DNA of 64,000 nt from contig CM055107.1 in the NCBI GenBank assembly GCA_029204225.1, forward strand, positions 7,288,873 through 7,352,872. Direction: 5' to 3'. The notes below the pieces were generated by a model. The model was given only the letters and a program-made list of their open reading frames with translations, had not been told where the DNA came from and searched no databases. This DNA comes from Diphasiastrum complanatum (taxonomy: Eukaryota > Streptophyta > Lycopodiopsida > Lycopodiales > Lycopodiaceae). Each line of letters starts with the position of its first letter. The first letter of the stretch is position 1. Shown piece after piece: positions 12,876-24,960 of this stretch. The position numbers were made by a program, and so were the translations under genes.

Positions 12876-13945
12876 TCAACATAAGGCGGCCTGACGCAGG
12901 CTCCTGTTCAAGCCTCCCAATTTATGCATAATAGGATGGGAAAATAGATGTTTTCTTTGTGGTTGCCCAGCGCAGGCAAGTGTTATCGGATTCCACATCC
13001 ACGGAACTAGGAATTTGCGTTCCATAACTCCTCCCACATTATAGCTAGCTCCAGTCTTGACATCTTTTAGAAGATCCCCAGGGTAACCTGGATATGCCCC
13101 CGGGCTGTAGCTTCTGGAGCAAGCGCCTGCTGCCTCCAGTGCAGCAGAAGCATCGCCCTGGTAGTAAGCATTTCCGTAGGGATTTGTAGCTGCACCTGCC
13201 AAAACCTTGGCAATGGTAATGATCATTCCATCTACACCAACTCCATTAGGCGCCAGCAGTGGCTCTGTGTTGGGACCGAAATCAGGCTTTGCGTAAGGCC
13301 ATGCGCAAAATCCAGTGCACTGAGTCTCAGAATTGCCAACCCACGCGTAGGGGAGCATTTGTCCAGCTGAGTGAAAGCTTGGATAAGTGTAGAAATGATC
13401 TCCGCAGGTACTTCGACAAAACCCATCGACAGACACATTAGCTGCAGTCAGAACGAGATAAATTGCTTTGGGATCTTTTGGAAAGATCTTGAGAGAATTA
13501 ATAACCAAAGAGCTGATATCATTTTTCTGTAGATTCTTTCCCGACTGTAGCAGGCATCTGTGGTCTCTCCACTGAGCTCTATACTCTGAAATACTTGGGC
13601 TCCGTGAAGATCGACGTAGTCTTTGGTGATTGACCACCATTTGGCGACGGTGGGCGTGCCTCTGGGATCAGAGGGAGCCATGAAGGATGCCAGAAACTCC
13701 CTAGTGATGGTGGACTTGTCGGAGCTGGAGAAAGAACCATAGAACACAAGGTAGAGCTTGATTGGCGTAGCGCTGGAGAGAACTGGGCCGTTGTGGTATG
13801 GGAGGATGAGTGGTTCCACAGGAACAAGATCTGCTCTACTGAATTCCATCCCCAATAAGCACAAATATAATGTCATTGCAATGCCTAGCAGATTCAATCC
13901 ATTCACTCCGGAAAACCATGTCTTCCCCATGAGCATTTTCAGCAC
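12876..13945 (-). pseudogene. EXORDIUM-like / phosphate-induced protein 1, one frameshift
   Basis: Secreted plant proteins of the EXORDIUM/PHI-1 family act in the apoplast and affect cell expansion and sugar/brassinosteroid responses; no enzymatic reaction is established for them. The first frame starts at 13945 with a hydrophobic N-terminus (LLGIAMTLYLCLLG) consistent with a signal peptide, then PYHNGPVLSSATPIKLYLVF and WWSITKDYVDLHGAQVFQSI. After GETTDACYS the frame changes at the C-run 13540-13542 and continues AIYLVLTAANVSVDGFC, LPYAWVGNSETQC, PNGVGVDGMI, GASYNVGGVMERKFLVPWMW to a stop at 12876. Adding one G on the coding strand would join the frames. In EXO itself HELAE follows GMI; here it is KVLAG, as I recall for the EXL5/7-like and moss members. 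The tail after CAGQ is unusually long. It is either a real pseudogene or a sequence error in a live gene. Confidence 0.88.
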
Positions 13946-14554
13946 AGGTTCTTATTCTAAGACTAACAGAATCTGCTTCAAGATCTATTTCTTTTCCAGA
14001 ATTCAACGATCCAGCTGGATATTGCAGCTTAAAATGAGAGCACTGGCTGTGACAACAACAGAAATCCGGATACTGTAAACCTTGGACTTTCAAAGCTGAA
14101 CTAAGAACTGCAAGCTAGAAGATAGATGGTTTGCTGAATCATTGAGCTTGGAAACTAAATACTAAAACGCAGGAGACGATGATGAACGAGAGCAGCAGAG
14201 GCCTTGACCCAAATTGAGCTCGAGACTAAAGATATCCGAAAGGTAAGAACAAAATTCCAAGAGAAAAACCCGAAGAAGGACTAGAAAGAGGGACAGAGAC
14301 AAAGCACACTAATGAATATTCAGAAGATACGAAGCAAATTACCAAAAAACTAGATCCTAGACATGAAAGTGCTCTCAAAAAGTAATAGTTCTCAACCCAA
14401 TTTTTTAACTCGATGTATTAAGCATTTTGTATGACATCTTGAGCATTATGAAAGGGAAGGAGTAGGGCAGATGGCATTTTCCTGGACAAGGAGTCAAATG
14501 CCTCTCTATTGGGCTTCTAGAATGTCATCACCTTGAGCTACTTTCACATAATAA
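13946..14554. other. Upstream region of the EXORDIUM-like gene
   Basis: About 600 bp with no other gene. It should hold the 5' UTR and promoter of the minus-strand gene. I see no clear TATA box at a convincing distance, so I do not mark one. Confidence 0.4.
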
Positions 14555-14770
14555 GGGCATTAGATTTTTTTTCTGACAACCATTATAAAATGAAATCTCT
14601 CTAAAAGCAGATTTATCATACACTTGAGGGCATTAGATTTTTCTTGTGACAACCATTATAAAATGAAATCTCTCTAAAAGCAGATTTATCATACACTTGA
14701 GGGCATTAGATTTTTCTTGTGACAACCATTATAAAATGAAATTTCTCTAAAAGCATATCTATCATACTTT
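14555..14770 (+). repeat. 73-bp tandem repeat, three units
   Basis: Units begin at 14555, 14628 and 14701 with the same start (GGGCATTAGATTTTT) and core (CAACCATTATAAAATGAAAT). The first two are nearly identical; the third diverges at its 3' end. A further loose duplication, ACATGTTGT...AGAGAAATA, follows at about 14869-14960. Confidence 0.92.
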
Positions 14771-15669
14771 TTCTCCTTTCTCATGGCATCATTAGTTTCT
14801 GCAAATTGTGCTTTTTAAGGAATATGTGGCCAAAAAGAGCCACATGTGATCATTACGTACTATGTAACATGTTGTCGAGAGTTCATTTCACTTAGAGAAA
14901 TACTTGCTCTAGAATCTTGGTGAGGTAACATGTTGTTAGAGAAATATTTGCTCGAGAATTTTGGCGAGCTCAATAAGGTATCAAAAGTTAAAGGGAAGTC
15001 GAAATGGGATGGTACTATGGTTTTGAGTGAATTTTCACATGGGCCATTGTGAATCCATAATGGCTTGCAATCACTTTTTGAATGTCATTTTGAGGATAAG
15101 CATTTTTTTGGGGGGAATAACATGTCTTAATTTAGTATTTTATGCACTTCATTAAAATGTTGTAAGGTTGGAACTTGGGTTTTTACAAGCAAAGTTCAGA
15201 TGCGAATTATGTACTATGTATCATTCATGAGGAGGCGAGGCCTGTGCTAGCACACTGAGCTACAGGAGTGACAAAGTATGCTACATGGAGATGGCTAGCT
15301 ATCGGATGAATGATATATGACATAGCAATTTGGAAATGGATGGTTTGGATGACAGTAGTTTCTAAGCCCGTGCTATGGTCTACAATAAAGTGTTTCTTGG
15401 TCAAACCATAAACTGTCACGTGCATGTTTTTTTCCTTTTGGAGCTACTACCTATATGTAACGGATAGTTGGAATTTTATTTTGCTTGTTTTTTAAATCTC
15501 TTAAAGAAAGTAGGATGGGAATCACCCCTACAACCCAATGTTTCATTTTTATAAAGTTGATTATGCTTTTAGAAAAGTTTAACCATTCAAGTTGCAATGA
15601 AAGGATTGCATGCTAGATAAGGGATTAAAGGTTTGGCCTTGTAACTCCGAGGTAAGGTCATCATAATAT

Positions 15670-16020
15670 CAATGTTCGGGATACCTTTTTGAGGTTTCCC
15701 TCCAATTTTGTAAGGTTTTAGATATTGTCTATTTTTGAAATTTTTTGCCTTCTAAATAATGCATGTTAGATTTTTTGACGACAAAATACTGGAAATTTAT
15801 ATTAATTAATTATTTTATTAACTCAAAAAATTTTATGTAACCTAAGTTTCAAAAGGACGTACCTACTTTACTATATACTCCATATAAAAAGAATGAACCT
15901 ACATTTAAAAAACTTTGTCATTTCTTTAAAAGTCAATTTCTTGTAAAAATTTTGAAATTGATTTTTGAAGAAAGATGTCGATTTCCTTCTTATACTTTGT
16001 CGACTTTTCTAAACACATTG
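15670..16020 (+). mobile_element. MITE family member A
   Basis: It begins CAATGTTCGGG, followed by ACCTTTTTGAGGTTTCCCTCC, and ends TGTCGACTTTTCTAAACACATTG, about 351 bp. The two ends match those of members C, D and F at corresponding positions. No coding capacity. The right inverted end is degraded relative to other copies. Confidence 0.65.
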
Positions 16021-16289
16021 TCATATGCCCGGTTAATTCTATAGTAAATTTGTAACTCTAGTCATTCAAAGAGGCACTAGTCGTTATGGGCATCTAGCAG
16101 GTTCATCTTAATGACGCGGAAGAGACTTACACTACCGTAACTTGATAGACGATGTATTAAGTCGTCTTTAAATTTAAAAAGCTTACACTGGTAGACGTAG
16201 GTATTTTAAGAACATCGTCTGTATATATGTTGTGTATAACTGTGACCACTAGTAGCTTAACAAGTACACAAAAAGAAAGAGCATGGCCT

Positions 16290-16470
16290 CAGTGTTCGGG
16301 AAAATCGGCAAACTATAGAAATGGAACAGGAGAGTTTTCTCGAAAATTGGCATCATAAAATGCCTGACGATTTTTAATACAAAGCATATATATCATTTTA
16401 TAAGTAAAAGTCTTAAAAAACTGAGTTGTTCCATAAAATAAGATAACTCAAAGTGGTTTCCCGAGCACTA
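16290..16470 (-). mobile_element. MITE family member B, inverted
   Basis: The left end CAGTGTTCGGGAAAATCGG plus the following bases is the reverse complement of the right end of members C and F; the right end GGTTTCCCGAGCACT matches the left end of the family. It is about 181 bp, reversed relative to A and C. No target duplication is obvious. Confidence 0.65.
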
Positions 16471-17159
16471 ATCTGCCCAATAAAAAATTTATATCAATGA
16501 GTAATATACGTATTCTCTACAAAGCATTTAAGAAAGCCCTCTCTTTTGAATTGAAGTGCAATAATATCTGCCTTTTATATTACACTTCAAAATGGCATTG
16601 ATAGCCAGCACATTACACTTTAGTCCCTTTCAAGCGTGGCCTTGGAAGTCAAGTTGTCTCCCATTAAATGTACGCACACCCACATTATAAAATAATACAT
16701 GAACGACCCTAACTAAATTTCTTTTATCGATAAAAGACTCGACTTTCGAGCTCATAAAACATAAAACATAAAACATTATTTATATATTTTATATTTTATA
16801 TTTTATAGTCTAATTTTTGAAATATCTGAAATGGATTACGTGGCATATGGTTATAGGGGTCACGTGTAAACAAAATATCTAGAAAATATCTAGAAAGAAG
16901 GGCGACATGACTTGTGCAAAAACGGTGGACACGTCACTGATAAAAGACAATATCTAAGAAGAAGGGCAACGTGACTTCCTAGCATTTCATCGCCAATTTT
17001 CCCTTTACTAAAATCATATTTTTTTTTTCATTTTTGTTTTTCTTTCATATTCGGAATGCGTGCAACTTTTCTTTTTTCTTTTTCTTTCTCCAATTTTTTA
17101 TTTTATTTTTAGTTTACATGTATTTGAGTGGTGCATGCTAAAAATTTAAACACTTTTGT

Positions 17160-17369
17160 CAGTGCTCTGGAACCTCTTTTTGATTTATCCGCAAAAAATT
17201 TGCATTTAAAATAACTTATCTATCGCCCGAGCATGAAAGCCCTTCCCCGGCGGAATGGTCTCGGAGAGTTACCTTCCTCCCATAAAAGATTGTTAAATAT
17301 TTTATGATATTGATTTTTGAGAAAACTTGTCGATTCCATTCTTATACTCTGCCGATTTTCACAACATTG
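17160..17369 (+). mobile_element. MITE family member C with 8-bp flank repeat
   Basis: It starts CAGTGCTCTGGAACCTCTTTTTG and ends CTGCCGATTTTCACAACATTG, 210 bp. The flanks are ACTTTTGT (17152-17159) and ACTTTCGT (17370-17377), seven of eight identical. An 8-bp target duplication with CARTG ends is characteristic of the hAT superfamily. Confidence 0.65.
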
Positions 17370-18120
17370 ACTTTCGTTGAAAAGTAAGTGTAAAAACAGT
17401 TTACACTAATAAAGTAAACAAAAGAATAAGTGTTTTAATGTCTTGGAAGACGGGACTACGTTCTCCTTGACTTATTTGTTGTAGAAAGGGCCTTTCACGA
17501 GACCTCCGAGGGTATTGATTAACGTATTTGTATTTATTTCAAATTTCCAAAGACTCTTGGTATTTGTTTTTTGGATACAGAGTTAAGCCACTAGTGGATT
17601 ATACACAATATATACAGCCTGGCCACACCATCTGGGCAATGCCAAGAGCAGAGCAAGCTCCTTACAATGTCACTACGCAGCGGTTGGGATTCGAGCCTGC
17701 GATGGACAAGACTCTTGGTATTGACTACTTCAACTTGTATCACTCCATTTAGTCAAGAAATTTTTAAAGAGGCTACCAAGATTAGCTGCTTTAAGAAATA
17801 GTTCTCTTTCAATTGTATTTTTTTTATAAAGTCCTTAAATCTATGGTTAACCATGCAAAGAGAAAAAAATAACTTAAACACGAATTGTTTTATAAGTTCA
17901 TAAAGTCTTTATACGTGCCATTGTAACTTTTACCAAGTATTGGATTCCATGCCCAAGGGCATTTTGCCTTGTGATGACAACTATTTAGTGCAAACAAATT
18001 TTATGTGTATCTATACCTATAATAATGATGTAATTGTCGTTCGGCTGACTTTAAGGCCCTTTTGGGCCCTATATTATTTTGCTTGATATAGGACCCATGT
18101 CTTTTGCTCTTTTTTAATCG

Positions 18121-18254
<134 letters not shown>

Positions 18255-18726
18255 GGCTCCAAGTGCAACTCCTCAAACTGGCAATCATTTGCGAAGTGGC
18301 TCTGTTCTTCTTAGAATTGCCTTGAAATGATAAATGCAAAGTGGTGGAATTTGTTAGGCCTGAAAAATCTCTATTAGTGTTGCAGGTAAACAATTCACTT
18401 GTGCTTCTTGAATCTCTAAGAACCTTTTGAATTTGTATGCTGGACCTGCTCAAAAATTTACGGAAGCTGGTTGAGCAAACAACACTCAAAATATGGTCAT
18501 AAGTGTGCTCAAAATATTGATATTATCTTTGAATCTTTGTTGGAATTCAAACAGGTCTGCAAGAGAAAATACTAACTCGTTGAGCCAAATTCCAAATAAA
18601 ACATTGCCCAGATTTTCATGTTGTGATAGACGGAACCTATGGAAAACCCTGTAAAATCACATTGAATCTGCTTGACATAGTGTGTTGAAGAACTATCTCA
18701 GAAACATTGTTTTCTTGATAAAGCAT

Positions 18727-18854
<128 letters not shown>

Positions 18855-19800
18855 CGTTGTCGGGTCCCAGATTATTTATGGTAATGGCCCTCCTAATGGC
18901 CATTTCCTAATGTCGTCCAAATTGAAGATAGAAACATGGGAATTTTTATAGATAGTTTCACGGATTTCCTTAACTAAAGTGCCAATTATCAAAATAGGTA
19001 ATAGAAGCTAGTTGGTTGCCCTAGTGTTGTAACTTTTGGCAACATTTTAAAGTTATTCATGTTATTACACTAAGAGTATCAATGTTTGTAATCACATGGA
19101 GAATCTAAGTAAATTCAAAGCAACCATAGACTATAAAAATGATATGCATATTATCTCTAGAAATCCCAATGTGGCCAAAAAGGCTTTGAATATTGGATTT
19201 ATGAAATGTGTATAGTTGGTACTTGAAAGTGATGAACACACCCTTTTATGAACATAGGGGGCATTCAATTATTTTATTGTATATTTAATTTTTTTCTCAT
19301 TCAATAGTTGATGAGGTGTTTTGGGCCTTAGGGCACCTCATAAAAGTTTTTTGAGCAAGTCAATGTGCTAAAAGGTTTTCAAGAATCTCCAATACAAGAC
19401 TTCAAAGTCATATATTTGGCAATAATTCTTATGAGATGTACCCTTTGTAACTTGAAGATTTTACATGAGCGCATACCATGCTTCAAACATCAGTCAAAAT
19501 GTATTTGACACTTTTGGTATGTGCTAATAAACATAATAAAATCCATAGCATGCCATTTAAATTTAATGTTTAATGTGATGTATTAATGTGTATGATTGTA
19601 TACATTTTATGTGAGTCAAACACTTAAAGTTTTGGCTAGTATGTCATCATTTTGCCATGCATGTTTTTTCCATTATCAATCTAATTTATTATGAACATTC
19701 ATTACATGGAAGACATATTCTTCAAGTACAAGTTTTGAAAAATAACGTGAAAAATCACAAAAAGGGATCTCACACTATTAGTTATGGAATATATTAGCTG

Positions 19801-19886
19801 ATTTCCAAGCTTATGGTATATGAGACTCATGCATAACACACCAATTTCCAAGCTTATGGTATATGAGATTCATGCATAACACGCCA
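19801..19886 (+). repeat. 43-bp tandem duplication
   Basis: Two adjacent units begin at 19801 and 19844 (ATTTCCAAGCTTATGGTATA) and differ at about two positions. Confidence 0.9.
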
Positions 19887-20360
19887 AATAAACACAATTC
19901 CTACATATCAAGACAAAATTTTACTAGCATAATTGACGCATTTAGTCTTATGGGTATTACCAACTATTATTTCAGAAAATTGATCTCAAATACAATAATC
20001 CCTCCCTCTTGCTGATTTAGAACAAATGCACTGATATAATGCAATTTTATCTTTTTTGGTTGTTCACACTAAAATATCAACATTGTTTACACATCATGAA
20101 GCCTTTGGGAGAAGAAAATAAATATCTTCACATCAAACCTTCTGATTATGATTGGTATTGTACAAGTGATTTCATAACTTCATCAAAAAAGGAATAATTC
20201 TATTGAGAAGTTAAAAGATTGAACAACATTGATGTTTAGTGGTATAAGAAATTACCATGGAACTTGTATCATGAAGTCTTGTAATGCCCATAAAAGGTGA
20301 AAATGGGACCCATTTGAATGGGAATGTTATTCAAGTTGCTTTTGAATTGACTGATTGCAA

Positions 20361-20369
20361 AACAAAATT
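20361..20369 (-). terminator. Pol III terminator of tRNA-Trp
   Basis: On the minus strand the base after the discriminator begins a T-rich run (ATTTTGTTTT) containing two stretches of four T, the usual Pol III stop. Confidence 0.8.
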
Positions 20370-20441
20370 TGAACCTGACGTGAATCGAACACGCAACCTT
20401 CTGATCTGGAGTCAGACGCGCTACCATTGCGCCACAGATCC
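20370..20441 (-). tRNA. tRNA-Trp (anticodon CCA)
   Basis: The minus strand folds into a standard 72-nt cloverleaf: acceptor GGATCTG pairing with CAGGTTC (two G-U pairs) and discriminator A; D arm GCGC/GCGC; anticodon arm TCTGA-CTCCAGA-TCAGA with CCA; T arm GCGTG-TTCGATT-CACGT. The internal A box (TGGCGCAATGG) and B box (GTTCGATTC) for Pol III are intact. There is no intron and no encoded CCA tail, as expected for a nuclear plant gene. A T-run follows directly. This is the clearest functional gene in the window. Confidence 0.97.
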
Positions 20442-21742
20442 TATGTGCTTTTGTTATTGATCTTTAATGACTTGATCCTTTGCTGCTATGGCAAATCAAA
20501 AAGGAAAAGGTGAGTGATTCTAAGGTTCACAATCTACCTATCTACATAACCACATAAAACCACATTGGCAAGGTACATAGCATGGCCCCTTGGAAGATGA
20601 CGCCCTCAGTAGACCTACATAGCTAAGAAAAGAGCCACCACATGTGAAGAAGAAAAAGATTCATATACAAACATCGAAGATACATCCATTAAAGCTCAAA
20701 GTTGTGAATATATACCATGTGTTATACAAAAATTTACTTCTAAAGAATGAAGCATTCATTGAGGATGTAAACATGTAACCCATTGGATATCACAAGGTAA
20801 TTCAAGAGATTATGTCCATCTTGGTATTTTCAACAAGATAAAGACATGAATTTGGTGGTCACTAGTGTGTGCCAAGCATGGTGCCATAAACACACTAGAA
20901 AGAGGGATTGAGTCTTGGAACTCCATGGTGCCTTGGCTAGTCACACATTCAACTCCCGTATAGTTTTGTTGCCATTCAACATTTTTCCTTGTGTCTATAA
21001 ACTATAGATTTCCATATTCATGCTTTTTCAAGGAGTGTGGACATAAAGCTTAACTTTTTGCAAATTTGAGACGGGTGACTTTGAGAGAAACTAGAGCATA
21101 TGCACACAAGTGGGGTGTCCTAGGTGTTAGTCCACATATGATACGACATTAACACTAAACATTGATAACTTGAAAGGAGCTCTTTGATCATACAAAGAAT
21201 GAAAAAAGTTCGAATTGAATTAGACATTTATGGAACTCACAAGAGCATTTTTGTTGATCGAGACCACTAGGGAAATTGTCCATGTCCATGTTCCCGAGAA
21301 TCCAGGGACACAAAAATAGAACTTGGTAAAACAGGAAAATGAACAGTTTCAAATGACAAGTGTCTTCTTTCTTGTAGGTCCTCTAACATTTTTCGGACTC
21401 TTTTCGATCATTGAACTGTCTTCGAATCTTCTCTTTGGATTTTCCAAACAGTTTTTCTCGAAGGCCTTGCCAAATAGTCATCCAAGGCCGTGGCACTCTT
21501 TGCATCAGGTAGTCTTGTTTTGAATCCTCAGGCCTTGGTCCTATGCCTTGGTCTAGCAAAGGTGTCGCTCTTACTTCTTGGAAGGGTTGAAGAAAGTCCC
21601 TTCAAAGGCTACACAGTCTCATCAAGTGGATCTTGATCAAAAACATTGAAATTTGGTGGTGACAGAGGTGAGCTTAGTTGACGATTGGTGGGTGGTGGGT
21701 TAGTTATGAGGTTGTATTGAGTTGTTGGTGAAATGAATTGTT
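20442..21742. other. Intergenic, no gene seen
   Basis: AT-rich sequence upstream of the tRNA on its strand, with stops in every frame. Nothing recognised. Confidence 0.5.
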
Positions 21743-22870
21743 TTAAAAAATTGTCATCAGATTTAAAAGAAGATGTGGTGGGAATGGTGTCAAAGGTGGA
21801 GGTGGAGGAATGGTAACAATAGGGGTGAGAGAGATGATAACAGTGGTAGTATCAACAATGGTGGTGATAGTAAATGTAGGAATGGGGGTTAGTGGTGAGA
21901 CTGGTGCAATCTCCTCGAAAACTATCTCCACCTTCTCCTCCACAATGTCGCCTTCATCAAAGCAGTCAAGAGCATCTACATCGATGAAGTCATCTTGCTT
22001 CAGAGAAGAGAGGTCTTCTACTTTTTTCTCAACCTTTGGGCTTTCCTGAACATTTTATATTACAAGTGTCGCTTCAGTATTGTCTTCTGCCTCGACTGCA
22101 AGTGTGTCAGCAGGCAGTTTCCTTTCTCCCTCCCTTGAATCTATTGCATGTGGTTGTAGTTGGATTGCCATCATAGAATCAACCACTTGTTGGATGCGAG
22201 AGGGGGTGATTGCAGCACTTGGATGGACCCGGATGGTGATTGGGACCTGGACCTAGCAGCAGGAGGTGATTGTGCTCATGGTGACTGGGCCTATTGAGTG
22301 TCCATCAACTGGAGCTCTGGTGAGGAGGCGACAGATTTTTGTTTTCGTGTTCTGGTTCTTCTTGTCTGCAAGCTGCCTTCCTCTTTGTCCTCATTGTCCT
22401 TACTACTTGATGGGATGTCTTGATAACCTTCCGTCCTTTTCTTCTTTCTTGGGAGCAACTTTTGTGTTTTGGATGGTGGTGGGCTGTCGGATTCCGTCTC
22501 TGAGTTAGGAGCCGATTTTCTTGTAGTGACCTTTCTTCTCTGCTTATTTGCTGGTGTGGTGTAGGCCCAAATATCTATGGAGACGATCTATCTTGACGTT
22601 TCTTGGACATGAGCTCATGTGATGCAGCAACAGGTTGTCGTGATGTTGTGCATGAGGGAGAGGCTTTGGAAGGTTTGTAACCTTTGATAGCAGCAGCATC
22701 TCGTGGCGCCAAGCAAGCTTCAAATCTAAGTTGTTCTGACTCTTGGCTATGTCAAAAATGATGTAGCCCAAAGATGTGACTGGGGCTCTTTTCTTCAAGG
22801 CACTTATCAGCTATCTGGAGATGATCTTTGCCCAGTTATACATATTTTGCTGGCCTTCGTAGGATTCTCC
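21743..22870 (-). pseudogene. Unrecognised protein remnant, Pro/Thr-rich tail
   Basis: On the minus strand several long open stretches have protein-like composition. At 22544-22870 the frame reads NMYNWAKII, a stop, LISALKKRAPVTSLGYIIFD; around 22035-22230 it reads VHPSAAITPSRIQQVVDSMM and ends at one stop. Then come an acidic segment (DDFIDVDALDCFDEGDIVEE) and a Pro/Thr/Ile-rich end at 21743. Single stops and probable frame changes break it. The arrangement could be a retroelement gag or an accessory ORF, but I do not recognise the family. Confidence 0.4.
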
Positions 22871-22899
22871 TAGCATGGCAAAAATCTGAAGAGGGATCA

Positions 22900-24015
22900 A
22901 AACTGTCGGATCGAAATTGGAATGCTATTTGTCGGATGCAAAAAAGTGTGGCTTTTTGGAAACAAACGTATATGCAATGTCGGATGTATTGTAAACTTGT
23001 TGGATGCAAATTGGAAAAAAAAAATTGAGAGTCCAATGCAACATGATCCAAGTTTCGATTCTTTTGAAACTTCTTGAAACTGCAAAAGAAAGCGTGTGCT
23101 TGCATTCGTCACTCTGAAGAAGGCAGATTCTATTTTATCACCAGAATATATAAAAGGAATTTTGATGCAGCCTTGTTGTAAGAAATTATGTATACGCAAA
23201 ATCATTTACAAAGAATGTGAAGAATTGAGACTAAGTGTATGGAGAAAGCGAGGATCGGATAGACAATACTGACAGATGCAAACTGTGTAGGCAAATTTGG
23301 ATGTTGATTGTATTGCACTTCGGAGGCAGATGTAGAAGGTAGTGATGGATGTGAATTGGTCGGATACAGAAAATGATGAGACAGTCGGATGCAACAAAGT
23401 TGGTGTTGATGTAAAACTCCAAAAACGTGAATGGCAAACTAGAAGAACACTTCAGACAATCTATGAAAAATAGAAACAAAGTACAAATAGTGTGGGAGTG
23501 GATGCTAAATGCATAAAAGATAGAAATGTATTTAGACTTTTAGAAAGAAGTTAAAACTTGTAGGGTTTGTGCCGCACAGATGGATGAATCTATGGAAGCT
23601 ATGGAGTATGGAACAAATGATAGAATGATTGAGGGCGGTCAAATTGCAAGAAAACTTGTCTGAATCGGATCATAGAACGCAAAGATCATCAGAATTTCCC
23701 AATCGGACATGAAATATCTCGAGAATTTTTGTGAAGTGAAAATGACTTGGACCTCCGATGTACTTATACAAAAAAATTTAGGTCAGGCATCAGATGCATC
23801 TTGTCGAATGAAAATCATCGGATGCATCTATGGGATGTAAATCGTCAGATGCATAAAACTGGTAGATGTAATCTATTATGGAAAGATCGTCGGAAGTAAA
23901 CGTGTCGAAAGGGAATGCATCGGATGTAGGTGTAGTCATCATCAGGCAAACTGTCGGATGTCATCAGTGATGGCATCGGATGTAGGCTGTTGGATGCACC
24001 GTCAGATGCAGTCTG
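22900..24015 (+). repeat. Dispersed GTCGGATGCA-rich degenerate repeat
   Basis: The words TCGGATG, CGGATGCA, CAGATGCA and GGATGTA recur some twenty-five times, densest at 23785-24015. Spacing is irregular, so this is a decayed minisatellite or low-complexity region rather than a clean array. It flanks the DUF7869-like fragment on both sides. Confidence 0.65.
23028..23270 (+). pseudogene. 5' fragment of the DUF7869-like gene, second copy
   Basis: The plus strand encodes LAFVTLKKADSILSPEYIKG, then QPCCKKLCIRK and ECEELRLSVWRKRGSDR, nearly identical to the N-terminal part of the larger gene at 49646-51729, which is on the opposite strand. DNA similarity starts near 23028 and stops abruptly near 23270 at GATAGACAATA. 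The upstream short frame carries the same frame break relative to LAFVTLKK as the large copy. Only about 80 codons remain. Confidence 0.85.
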
Positions 24016-24118
24016 AACCTATTGTCAGTTGTACATTTGGATGAAAAAGTTGAAAAAAAAAATTTGGATTTTTTGGATACTGTGAAAAAAAATGGAAATA
24101 TATTGTACACAGGACTTA

Positions 24119-24960
24119 CCGTAATTCTACTGGCATAATTATAGCCTCTTGGCCATATACCAGCTCAAATGGTGTTTTCTATCCCATGGCTCATTTCGGC
24201 GTTGTTCAATATGCCCAGATAGCAAAAAATAACTTTTTTTTCCAATCTGATCGACTTGTTTCTACTATCTTGGTTAAAACCTTGCAAATTGTTTTGTTCA
24301 AAGATTCAGCCAGTCCATTGCATCTAGGATAGTCGGAATACTCTTTCGGTGTATAATGGAGTAATGCGTTAGTAAAGTGTTGATTACTTCATTAAAAAAA
24401 TGAGAATTTCGATCACTTACAAGTTCTATTGGACAACCAAATCAAGCAATAATGCTTTCATAGAGGAAGTGTGCTACAGATTTCACATTTGCTTTTCTCA
24501 TTGCTCTAGCCTCTATCCATTTTGTTGCATAATCAGTGGCAATCAGGATGTATCATGTTTGTGTGCCACGTGCTACTGGACTAATAGGTCCAAAAAGTTC
24601 AATTCCCCATTTGTGATATACTTGACTTTCAAGTATTAGAGTAAGGAGATTGTGGTTGGCTTTCTGAATATTCTTTGTGTGTTGACAAACATCGCAAAAT
24701 TTTTCATAAGCATGGGTGTCTTTGAATAGGGTTGGCCACCAAAATCCTACCAAAAGGATTGCCCTAGTAGTAGCATCAGAGGAAAAATATCCACCCCCAA
24801 TAAATTTGTGTGTAAAGGCAATAATCTGTTGGACTTCAAATTCATGTACGCAACGACGTGTAGTACCATCAACACCTAGCTTATATAGTTGTCCTGCAAT
24901 AAAATGATAAGGCAAAGCTTTGATAATGAGTTTTATTTTTTGTGGTTTTTTCAACTAGGG
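24119..24960 (-). pseudogene. gypsy integrase
   Basis: The H2C2 finger is readable: HKFIGGGYFSSDATTR, GFWWPTLFKDTHAYEKF and CDVCQ, with WGIELFGPISP opening the catalytic core (first Asp position now Glu). Beyond 24553 the frame is broken; the C-terminal KTPFELVYGQEAIIMPVEL is legible at about 24120-24180 after a stop. The middle of the catalytic core is heavily decayed. Confidence 0.85.

Noticed and set aside
13836-14093. Frames overlapping the EXORDIUM-like start
   Set aside because: Shadows of, or 5' flank to, the real gene; no protein similarity.
17528-17752. Possible 74-aa gene or tRNA-like GGATTCGAGCC segment
   Set aside because: No cloverleaf can be drawn around the TTCGAGCC word and the frame has no recognisable domain.
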